Assembly: GCA_022509045.1 (NCBI GenBank)
Contig: JAFLTZ010000009.1
Span: 1 to 34,806 of the forward strand
From: Muribaculaceae bacterium
GTDB taxonomy: Bacteria; Bacteroidota; Bacteroidia; Bacteroidales; Muribaculaceae
DNA length: 34,806 nucleotides
Reading direction: 5' to 3'
The notes under the pieces were generated by a model. That model ran no database searches. It saw nothing but the letters and a program-made list of their open reading frames with translations, and was not told the DNA's origin. Below are positions 24,988 through 31,936 of this stretch, one piece after another; the stretch's first letter is position 1; each line of letters begins with the position of its first letter. The position numbers were made by a program, and so were the translations under genes.

Positions 24988-26207
24988 CTATTAATTCGTG
25001 AATATATTTTTTCAGTAGCTCCGATATTATCTTTGATATATTTCCCGGCTATATTCCCGGCATTTTCCAAATAAGCTGAATTTGTAAGCCACACATTCAC
25101 TACAGAGCTGAATTCATCCCCCGATGTAATAACCTTTGCACCGCCGGATGCAACAAGATCGCGAGCTTCCTTAAATTTGTGATATTTTGGTCCGAAAATT
25201 ACAGGTATATTATATACTGCCGCTTCATTTATATTGTGTATTCCGGCACCAAAACCACCTCCAATATATGCGATATCTGCATATCGATAGCACGACGATA
25301 ATATTCCGAAACAGTCTATAATAAGGCAATCTGCGTCAATATCTTCCCCCGGAGCAAGTTGGGTATATCGTTTAACCGGTCGTTTTATCTTTTTTTCTAA
25401 TTCAAGTAATCTTTCTTCATTAAACTCATGAGGAGCAATTATCAGTTTCAATTCCGGATGCTTATTGAAATAAGGGATTACAGCATCTTCATCGGGTTGC
25501 CATGAACTGCCCATTATTAGCGTTCGTGCAGTTTTTGCAAACTTCTCAATGGCGGGGAAATCAACTGTTTGCCGCATAATCGATAACACACGGTCAAATC
25601 GTGTGTCACCGAAAACTTCCGATTTAACACCTATTTTATCTAACAATAACTGCGAAGCCTTATCTTGTACAAATACTCCGGCACTGAAAGCATCGAGCAT
25701 TTTGCGAAACATGCCGCCCCATGGTTTAAAGAAAATTTGCGATGGGCGAAATATGGCCGATATAATTGCAGTGGGAATATTGTGGTTACGCAGTTGTTCA
25801 AGATAGTTTCCCCAAAACTCATATTTTACAAATATCGCAAGTCTTGGTTGAAGTGCCTCCACTAAAAGTTTTGCGTTTTCCTTATAATCAAGTGGAAGAT
25901 ATATTACACTGTCGGCGAGTGGATAATTCTTTCTCACCTCGTAGCCTGAAGGTGAAAAGAAAGACAACACTATCGGGATATCGGAGTGTTTCTCTTTTAT
26001 AAGTTCTATAAGAGGGCGTGCCTGTTCAAATTCTCCCAAAGAAGCAGCATGAATCCACACAGGATTGTCCTCTCGGCGGTTTCTTTTTAGCATGGCAATA
26101 GTTTCTTGCTGACCTGCAACCATTTTAGCCACTTTGGCATTGCTGCGTGCAGTCATTTTTATAGCCGCTGCATATAATTTTATTCCCAGATTGTATAGCC
26201 CATTCAT
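24978..26207 (-). CDS. waaA: 3-deoxy-D-manno-octulosonic acid (Kdo) transferase
   Basis: The 409-residue GT30 enzyme adds Kdo from CMP-Kdo to lipid IVA, the first inner-core step of LPS, at the inner membrane. It has an N-terminal amphipathic/hydrophobic segment (NLGIKLYAAAIKM) and the catalytic-base motif AASLGEFEQARPL (Glu59). SFFSPSGYEVRKNYPLAD, FVKYEFWGNYL, GDTRFDRV, MGSSWQPDE, APHEF, GFGAGIHNINEAAVYNIPVIFGPKYHKFKEA and the C-terminal helix are all in place. Confirms a Gram-negative envelope. It follows the unknown exported protein by 8 bases and is the last gene of the gltX operon; its 3' end overlaps xerD. Confidence 0.94.
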   Translation of the reverse strand: MNGLYNLGIKLYAAAIKMTARSNAKVAKMVAGQQETIAMLKRNRREDNPVWIHAASLGEFEQARPLIELIKEKHSDIPIVLSFFSPSGYEVRKNYPLADSVIYLPLDYKENAKLLVEALQPRLAIFVKYEFWGNYLEQLRNHNIPTAIISAIFRPSQIFFKPWGGMFRKMLDAFSAGVFVQDKASQLLLDKIGVKSEVFGDTRFDRVLSIMRQTVDFPAIEKFAKTARTLIMGSSWQPDEDAVIPYFNKHPELKLIIAPHEFNEERLLELEKKIKRPVKRYTQLAPGEDIDADCLIIDCFGILSSCYRYADIAYIGGGFGAGIHNINEAAVYNIPVIFGPKYHKFKEARDLVASGGAKVITSGDEFSSVVNVWLTNSAYLENAGNIAGKYIKDNIGATEKIYSRINSYL

Positions 26208-26215
26208 TATCGCTG

Positions 26216-27301
26216 TCAGTATATTCCCTTTAGTTTTTTATTCTTGTCCCACACTCCGTGTTTAAAAATTGCACTGTCAATATAAATTCGTAATATCAGG
26301 CGTTGATAAAATATAAAACAATTTTGAGCAACATTGAAATCGAGCGATGCCTGTAGATTCATAAATGAATTTCGCAAGATATATCCATAAAGTTGTGTAC
26401 GACTGAAATACTTCGATTGATAAAAAGGTTCACCCTGGTGCAGCATCCATGCCGACTCATCGTAATACGGGAACAATCTGCCTCCGTAATAGAATGTTTC
26501 CTTTAAACCGAACCATTTTTTCTCCACCACACCTTCCATCCACACTCCTGTGGGTGTTTTCCACTCGCCTTCAGCTCTGTGCCGAGTGATTCCCGTGAGA
26601 GCACCAACCTTTATCGTAAGGCTGTCAAGCAGTGTTTTGCTTTTAAGATTTACCCCTACATACGGATTTATCACGAAATTGTCCACAATCGCTTGTCCCA
26701 TCGGTGGTTTTTTTTGTTTCGCATAGTGATTCATCATCACCAACCCGCCTGCCAACAACAAATTATTAGGACGCCATTCGCCACGAACAATTATATTAAA
26801 TGCCTCACGCTGCGTGTCGGTTTGCATTCCTCGCCAGTCGAGCACACCCTCAAAACAACCTTTTACTCCGCTATATTGAATCAACGCTCCCCGGATATTA
26901 CGTTGCAAATAATTTATAGAGTCATTCCAAATATAGTTTGGCATCGACTCCAACAGCTGCAATTTCGGAAACATACCAAAAGAGAAAGCCCATCCCGAAC
27001 CGGACTTATATCTGTAATATAGGGTCGGCGATATTCTATGTCCCGTCCATTCACATCCTATGGGTTGTGTCCACACCACACCTCCCATAATGGCGTGTGT
27101 GCCATCCATCAGAGAGATGCCAACCTCCGGAGACAACTGCGTATGTAAAAATGTCTTAGGGTCATTATATGTGCGGTCTCCTTCACGATTATCAAAAACC
27201 GTATTGAAATCAATATCCCATTCCACTTTCTGTGCCACAGCCGTAAAAGAGGATATAACACACACACACCACGCAAAATATGCACCTAATCTATTGCGCA
27301 T
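26216..27301 (-). CDS. Exported, probably outer-membrane beta-barrel protein of unknown function
   Basis: The 361-residue product has a signal peptide (cleavage after AVA at 21-23). Its mature region is rich in alternating aromatic/hydrophobic and polar residues ([66 protein letters not shown] broken by turns). This is the look of an outer-membrane barrel, though no named family is recognisable to me. It ends in basic residues rather than a terminal Phe, which is atypical for a classic barrel. The start overlaps the end of gltX by 11 bases, with waaA 8 bases downstream, so it is co-transcribed with both. Context suggests an envelope protein carried with LPS synthesis, but I cannot assign a role. 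Confidence 0.65.
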   Translation of the reverse strand: MRNRLGAYFAWCVCVISSFTAVAQKVEWDIDFNTVFDNREGDRTYNDPKTFLHTQLSPEVGISLMDGTHAIMGGVVWTQPIGCEWTGHRISPTLYYRYKSGSGWAFSFGMFPKLQLLESMPNYIWNDSINYLQRNIRGALIQYSGVKGCFEGVLDWRGMQTDTQREAFNIIVRGEWRPNNLLLAGGLVMMNHYAKQKKPPMGQAIVDNFVINPYVGVNLKSKTLLDSLTIKVGALTGITRHRAEGEWKTPTGVWMEGVVEKKWFGLKETFYYGGRLFPYYDESAWMLHQGEPFYQSKYFSRTQLYGYILRNSFMNLQASLDFNVAQNCFIFYQRLILRIYIDSAIFKHGVWDKNKKLKGIY

Positions 27302-28826
27302 CAGCTAATTTACTTATAATTTCAGTGCCTTTACGGATTCTTTCTATCGTGGCCGATTTACCCATCAATTCGGTAATATCAAACATGTGCGGACCGCGAC
27401 ATTCTCCCACTACTGTAAGACGGAATGCATTCATCACATTTCCCATGTGATAACCGTTGTCGGTTATCCATTTAAGCACAATTTCTTCCGATGGTTTTGA
27501 TGAAAAATCTTCTATATTTTCAAGCACACCAATCAGTTCTTTCATTATTTCCGGAGTTTCCGGTTTCCAACGCTTTTTAATATCTTTTTCACTGAAAGTG
27601 TCCGGTGCGACAAAGAAGAACGAAGCTTGCTCCCACAAATCTTTCACAAAAGTGATTCTTCCCTTCACCATACCCACTGCTTTACCGATATATTCATCGG
27701 AAAATCCTGAAATGCCTTTTTCCTCAAGTATCGGGCGGAACAGTGCTGTAAGTTCGTTATCAGGTTTTTCGCTGAGATACTTGTGGTTAAACCATTTCCC
27801 TTTTTCAAAATCGAATTTTGCACCATTTCTGGAACAATGTTCAAATGAGAATAAGTCAATGAGCGTATCCATATCCATAATTTCCTGGTCATTACCCGGA
27901 TTCCACCCAAGCAGAGCAAGGAAGTTTACCACAGCTTCCGGCAAATATCCTTCCTCACGATACCCCATAGAGACAGCGTCTGTTTTCGGGTCATGCCACT
28001 CAAGCGGGAACACAGGGAACCCAAGTTTGTCGCCATCACGTTTACTGAGTTTACCATTACCCACAGGCTTCAACAACAACGGCAAATGCACAAACTGAGG
28101 CATCGTATCTTCCCATCCAAAAGCCTTGTACAACAACACATGCAACGGTGACGACGGAAGCCATTCCTCTCCTCTGATAACGTGTGTCACCTCCATCAAA
28201 TGGTCGTCAACAATATTTGCAAGGTGATATGTAGGCAGGTCGTCGGCACTTTTATACAGAACCTTATCATCAAGAATCGTTGAGTTGATAACAACTTTTC
28301 CGCGCAGCAAATCGTTGACCTCCACATCCACATTCGGCTCTATCATGAAGCGTACCACATATTTCTCTCCGGCATCGATGCAACGTTTTACCTCATCATC
28401 CGACATTGTGAGCGAATTTCTCATCATATTGCGGGTGGATGCATCGTATTGAAAATTTGCAATCTCATTGCGCTTTGCTTCCAACTCTTCCTGGGTATCA
28501 AAAGCAATATACGCCTTACCGTTGTCAAGCAATTGCTTCACATATTGGCGATATATGTCGCGGCGCTCCGATTGACGGTATGGACCATAATTTCCACCTT
28601 CCCGCACACCTTCATCTATCTTTATTCCCAGCCATGCCAATGCCTCGTTGATATACTCTTCAGCACCGGGCACAAAACGTGCAGAGTCGGTATCTTCTAT
28701 TCTAAGTATCATATCGCCACCATGCTTGCGAGCATAAAGATAATTAAACAGCGCCGTCCGCACTCCGCCTATGTGAAGCGGTCCGGTTGGTGATGGTGCA
28801 AAACGCACACGTACTTTCCTTTCCAT
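27291..28826 (-). CDS. gltX: Glutamyl-tRNA synthetase
   Basis: The 511-residue class I synthetase charges tRNA-Glu, and tRNA-Gln in organisms using the amidotransferase route. It has the class I signature in [20 protein letters not shown] (HIGG at 18-21), [43 protein letters not shown], and the second signature [15 protein letters not shown] near residue 260. The C-terminal anticodon-binding region is complete. It is the first gene of an operon with the unknown exported protein and waaA, and has a consensus promoter at 28865-28895. The genes are tightly overlapped, so stoichiometric co-expression with envelope genes is likely. Confidence 0.96.
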   Translation of the reverse strand: MERKVRVRFAPSPTGPLHIGGVRTALFNYLYARKHGGDMILRIEDTDSARFVPGAEEYINEALAWLGIKIDEGVREGGNYGPYRQSERRDIYRQYVKQLLDNGKAYIAFDTQEELEAKRNEIANFQYDASTRNMMRNSLTMSDDEVKRCIDAGEKYVVRFMIEPNVDVEVNDLLRGKVVINSTILDDKVLYKSADDLPTYHLANIVDDHLMEVTHVIRGEEWLPSSPLHVLLYKAFGWEDTMPQFVHLPLLLKPVGNGKLSKRDGDKLGFPVFPLEWHDPKTDAVSMGYREEGYLPEAVVNFLALLGWNPGNDQEIMDMDTLIDLFSFEHCSRNGAKFDFEKGKWFNHKYLSEKPDNELTALFRPILEEKGISGFSDEYIGKAVGMVKGRITFVKDLWEQASFFFVAPDTFSEKDIKKRWKPETPEIMKELIGVLENIEDFSSKPSEEIVLKWITDNGYHMGNVMNAFRLTVVGECRGPHMFDITELMGKSATIERIRKGTEIISKLADAQ

Positions 28827-28864
28827 ATATCTATGTTATATTATTCTTATTATTTTGGTGACTA

Positions 28865-28895
28865 CAAAATTACAGCAACACACACTCTCTGCAAA
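28865..28895 (-). promoter_or_regulatory. Promoter of the gltX operon
   Basis: On the minus strand TTTG (28892-28895), 19 bases, TAATTTTG (28865-28872), with an A/T-rich leader of about 35 bases to the ATG at 28826. It is divergent from the ABC operon promoter. Confidence 0.8.
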
Positions 28896-28938
28896 ATAAA
28901 TCCACATATATTTTCATACTCACTTTTTTTCAAATTTT

Positions 28939-28969
28939 TTTGTTATTTAAAAAAAACTGCATACCTTTG
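28939..28969 (+). promoter_or_regulatory. Promoter of the ABC-GntR operon
   Basis: TTTG (28939-28942), 19 bases, TACCTTTG (28962-28969). The predicted start (about 28976) falls inside the inverted repeat at 28971-28994, so a protein bound there would block initiation. Confidence 0.8.
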
Positions 28970-28970
28970 C

Positions 28971-28994
28971 GGTGTACTATTACACTAATACACC
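28971..28994. promoter_or_regulatory. Candidate operator for the GntR (YtrA-type) regulator
   Basis: A perfect inverted repeat, GGTGTA (28971-28976), 12 bases, TACACC (28989-28994), begins two bases after the -7 box and spans the predicted transcription start. As I recall, Bacillus subtilis YtrA binds AGTGTA-N13-TACACT, a closely similar site. The third gene of this operon encodes a YtrA-type GntR protein, so autoregulation is the simplest reading. The half-site TACAC also recurs at 28981-28985. Confidence 0.55.
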
Positions 28995-29010
28995 TCTAAA
29001 ATTATATTAT

Positions 29011-29862
29011 ATGCTTAAAATTTCTAATCTTTCATTCAAGTATCGAAGAAGGGACAAGCTTGTATTAAACGACTTTTCTCTCGATTTAAATTCAGGTGGT
29101 ATCTACGGGCTGTTGGGACGAAACGGAGCCGGCAAAACAACGCTGCTCCACCTGATTGCCGGGCTGCTTAAACCCACAAAGGGAGAAATCACATATATGG
29201 GCAAAAAAACATGGCTGCATTTGCCATCTATCCTCAGCGACACATATATCGTTCCTGAGGAATTCACTTTGCCAAATGTTTCGCTAAAAACATACATAGA
29301 ATGTAATGCCCCGTTTTACCCCAACTTTAACGAAGACGATTTGCGTACGAATCTCCGCACATTTGAGCTTGAAGATATATACAGCAACGGGAAACGCCTC
29401 GGAAGCCTTTCTATGGGGCAGAAGAAAAAAGTATATATGTGTTTTGCTCTTGCATGCAACACATCATTGCTGATTATGGACGAACCCACCAATGGTCTTG
29501 ATATACCCGGGAAAAGTGCTTTTCGTCGTTTTATTGTCGGATGCGCCAATGAGAAGCGCACAATTATTATTTCCACTCACCAAGTACGCGATATCGATCG
29601 AATTCTCGACCATGTTATTATCATTGATGATTCAAGAGTGCTGTTAAATGAAGATGTATCATCTATTCTGAACAAACTAAAGTTTGCCGACACCACTGAT
29701 AACGACATAATCGGAAATGCCTTATACAGTATTAAATCTCTGAGTGGAGCGTCTGTAATCACCACTAACGATGATGATTCTCCCACAGAACTGAATCTTG
29801 AAACTCTGTTCGATTGCACACTTTGCAATCGGGAAAAAATCATTGAAATTTTTAAATCTTAA
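29011..29862 (+). CDS. ABC transporter ATP-binding protein
   Basis: The 283-residue ATPase starts at ATG 29011. The frame extends to a GTG at 28972, but that lies on the candidate operator next to the -7 box and so upstream of or at the transcription start. Motifs are Walker A GRNGAGKTT (36-44), an ABC signature of the form LSMGQKKKV, Walker B LLIMDEPTNGLD, and the H-loop ISTHQVRDID. A C-terminal tail of about 70 residues follows the nucleotide-binding fold, as in BcrA/YtrB-like drug or lantibiotic exporters. It would power the permease encoded 12 bases downstream. Together with the GntR gene the arrangement resembles ytr-type operons that respond to cell-wall-active compounds. The substrate is unknown. 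Confidence 0.88.
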   Translation: MLKISNLSFKYRRRDKLVLNDFSLDLNSGGIYGLLGRNGAGKTTLLHLIAGLLKPTKGEITYMGKKTWLHLPSILSDTYIVPEEFTLPNVSLKTYIECNAPFYPNFNEDDLRTNLRTFELEDIYSNGKRLGSLSMGQKKKVYMCFALACNTSLLIMDEPTNGLDIPGKSAFRRFIVGCANEKRTIIISTHQVRDIDRILDHVIIIDDSRVLLNEDVSSILNKLKFADTTDNDIIGNALYSIKSLSGASVITTNDDDSPTELNLETLFDCTLCNREKIIEIFKS

Positions 29863-29874
29863 AATCGTATAATT

Positions 29875-30645
29875 ATGACTGTTACCGACAACATAAGCCT
29901 CAGCCGCATATACAAACTGTTAAACCAATATTTCAGAGAGCAGTGGAAATCATATTTGCTATATTCCGTCAGCACTTTCGGTGTAATCATTCTCATTATT
30001 ACCATGAATGTATTGATGAACCGCAACATCTCCTTTTATTATAAGGATACATCTACTCTGTTTTTTCTTGGCATAATTTTATATGGAGCAATTTTCGGTT
30101 CGAACATGTTTAAAAATCTTTCCACCAAAGAACTTGCATCACACACCATCATGACTCCGGCATTGCACATCGAAAAATTTATCGCTCGGTGGATTATCTA
30201 TGTTCCATTATTTTTTATTTGCTTCACAGCTTTTACATATCTTGCCGACGGACTCCGATTCATTTTTTGTGAAGCAATGCACGGAATATTTCCTAACCAT
30301 TTTAATGACAATCAATTTCGCAATATATTGTCAACCGGACCATCCGGGGTTCCCATATACTTCTCATTTATATTTGCACTATCCGTCCAGTCCGGATTTA
30401 TACTCGGAGGTCTTTTGTGGAGAAAGTATGCTTTTCAAAAAACTTTTGCCGTATGTCTTTGCATAATATTCACTATGGCAACCGACTTTATCGGCCTCAG
30501 CCTGCTTCTTAACAAATATTCGATTGCTACAACAAAAGAATCCGGTGAAATACTATTATGCACCACCCTGACCATTATCACTCTGTTAATGTGGATATTG
30601 TCCTACTTCAGATATAAAGAATCAGAAATCATCAATCGTTGGTAA
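29875..30645 (+). CDS. ABC transporter permease, six-helix type
   Basis: The 256-residue integral membrane protein has about six hydrophobic segments. The clearest are YLLYSVSTFGVIILIITM, STLFFLGIILYGAIFG, WIIYVPLFFICFTAF, VPIYFSFIFALSVQSGFILGG in two parts, FAVCLCIIFTMATDF and LTIITLLMWILSYF. Between the second and third is NLSTKELASHTIMTPALHIEKFIARW, split across a cytoplasmic loop resembling the coupling region of ABC-2-type permeases. I do not recognise a named family. Its position between the ATPase (12 bases upstream) and the GntR gene (3 bases downstream) makes the permease role very likely. Substrate and direction are unknown; export of an antimicrobial or lipid-linked compound is an inference from the operon type. 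Confidence 0.75.
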   Translation: MTVTDNISLSRIYKLLNQYFREQWKSYLLYSVSTFGVIILIITMNVLMNRNISFYYKDTSTLFFLGIILYGAIFGSNMFKNLSTKELASHTIMTPALHIEKFIARWIIYVPLFFICFTAFTYLADGLRFIFCEAMHGIFPNHFNDNQFRNILSTGPSGVPIYFSFIFALSVQSGFILGGLLWRKYAFQKTFAVCLCIIFTMATDFIGLSLLLNKYSIATTKESGEILLCTTLTIITLLMWILSYFRYKESEIINRW

Positions 30646-30648
30646 TTT

Positions 30649-31011
30649 ATGGAATTTAAAAACAACAAAGCTATATACATTCAGATTTCCGACACACTGT
30701 GCGATAGCATATTGTCCGGGAAATATCTGCCGGGAAATCGCATCCCGTCGGTGAGGGAATATGCAGCGGAAGTGGAAGTCAACGCCAACACAGTTATGAG
30801 GGCATACGACAGCCTTGAACAGCAAGGTATCATATATAATAAGCGTGGCATTGGATTTTTCATCTCCGATAATGCTTCGGCTTTGGTTAAGGAACTGAGG
30901 CGCAAAGAATTTTTCGACGATGAAATAGAATATTTTTTCAACCGCCTACACTCGCTCGAGATTACCCCCGAAGAATTAAAAACATTATATATCAACCATT
31001 GTAACAAGTAA
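30649..31011 (+). CDS. GntR family transcriptional regulator, YtrA subfamily
   Basis: The 120-residue protein has the GntR winged-helix domain (about 9-75): YIQISDTLCDSILSGKY, LPGNRIPSVREYAAEVEVN, NTVMRAYDSLEQQGIIYNKR and GIGFFI. Only about 45 residues follow. That short helical tail, without a ligand-binding FCD or UTRA domain, defines the YtrA type, typically a repressor of its own ABC transporter operon. It is the third gene here, 3 bases after the permease, whereas in Bacillus the regulator comes first. The inverted repeat on the operon start (28971-28994) is its likely operator. What releases it is unknown; in Bacillus it is cell-wall antibiotics. Confidence 0.9.
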   Translation: MEFKNNKAIYIQISDTLCDSILSGKYLPGNRIPSVREYAAEVEVNANTVMRAYDSLEQQGIIYNKRGIGFFISDNASALVKELRRKEFFDDEIEYFFNRLHSLEITPEELKTLYINHCNK

Positions 31012-31019
31012 TTATAAAA

Positions 31020-31796
31020 ATGAAAACTACATCATATATCATTTTCGGCATTATAGGTTTTATCATTGCCTTCTTTGCATTTTCTGCATTTTATACAACT
31101 TTTATATATACCCCCGAAAACAGATTTCAGTATATCAATCTCACCGACAATCCTGTGCAAACGCAGCTTGCCGGTGATGTCCACACCATTCGGTTAGTCA
31201 GTCCCGACGAATCCGGCATGTTATCCGTCGATATGCGCCCCTTCCCGGGGGTATGGATTACTCAATGCGACTCCGTCACTGAAACCACCGTTGAATATGC
31301 CAAAGGTTGGGGCGACAATTTATCATGCTCTCTTCACGATGGTGTGCTTTCGCTTGAAATATCAACACAATTCAATTCTCAAAATATGACTTTCATGAAG
31401 GGAAACCCTATGCCGATAAAGATAACCATACCTAACGGGCTAACTACTATTGACAATCAGTTGGAATATTGGGGTAATCCATCTATAATGGGAGTCACTG
31501 CCGACAAACTGTATATCACTTGCCGCGAAAGCAATTATTTTCGCAACTGCCATATCAAAACGGTTTATGTAAACCATAATGATAAGCCCGGAGATACACA
31601 TTCCGGTCGATATACTTTTAAATTCGATACCGAAATCGATACTTTTTATATTTCATCCACTTCATACGAATATATATCACTGTTTACCGACTCCACAAGT
31701 GTTGTCCGGCAAATGGAATTGCGCCGGCCTGCCGGGAATGTTGAGATTAATATCGAAGGGGACAATCTTCTAAATCTTTCACGAGTAAAAATTTAA
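31020..31796 (+). CDS. Membrane-anchored protein with a probable beta-helix (DUF2807-like) outer domain, unknown function
   Basis: The 258-residue product has one N-terminal membrane helix (YIIFGIIGFIIAFFAFSAFY) with no obvious cleavage site, so the rest is probably tethered outside the inner membrane. The outer part is entirely beta-rich with repeated short strands (GVWITQCDSVTETTVEY, LSCSLHDGVLSLEIS, IKITIPNGLTTIDNQLEYWG, KLYITCRESNYFRNCHIK, FYISSTSYEYISLFT). This pattern resembles the DUF2807/DUF4097 adhesin-like beta-solenoids often placed beside envelope-stress regulators in Bacteroidetes. I cannot name a family with certainty. It starts 8 bases after the GntR gene, closing the operon, and may be its sensor, a target or an accessory subunit of the transporter. 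Confidence 0.65.
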   Translation: MKTTSYIIFGIIGFIIAFFAFSAFYTTFIYTPENRFQYINLTDNPVQTQLAGDVHTIRLVSPDESGMLSVDMRPFPGVWITQCDSVTETTVEYAKGWGDNLSCSLHDGVLSLEISTQFNSQNMTFMKGNPMPIKITIPNGLTTIDNQLEYWGNPSIMGVTADKLYITCRESNYFRNCHIKTVYVNHNDKPGDTHSGRYTFKFDTEIDTFYISSTSYEYISLFTDSTSVVRQMELRRPAGNVEINIEGDNLLNLSRVKI

Positions 31797-31845
31797 CTGC
31801 AAAACAATTTTTTCAACTTTTATCATTCTGATTGTCAACCAATTA

Positions 31846-31853
31846 CCCCCCCC
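31846..31853 (+). repeat. Eight-base C tract upstream of the outer-membrane receptor gene
   Basis: A homopolymer run of eight C sits in an A/T-rich intergenic stretch, about 22 bases before the -33 region of the receptor promoter. Such tracts can vary in length by slippage. At this position it would change upstream spacing, not a reading frame. Confidence 0.5.
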
Positions 31854-31875
31854 GGTGGCATTATACATTTTTAAC

Positions 31876-31906
31876 TTTTTCACACTAAAATATATAACTA
31901 CTTTTG
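31876..31906 (+). promoter_or_regulatory. Promoter of the outer-membrane receptor gene
   Basis: TTTT (31876-31879), 19 bases, TACTTTTG (31899-31906). The TTG at 31904 that could open the frame is the end of this box, so translation is assigned to ATG 31937. Confidence 0.65.
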
Positions 31907-31936
31907 TCAAAATATAAGTTATTAAATACCTCATTT

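Noticed and set aside
27457..28098. A 213-codon open frame on the plus strand inside gltX
   Set aside because: Antisense shadow of a highly conserved synthetase; serine-rich composition reflects the complementary codons.
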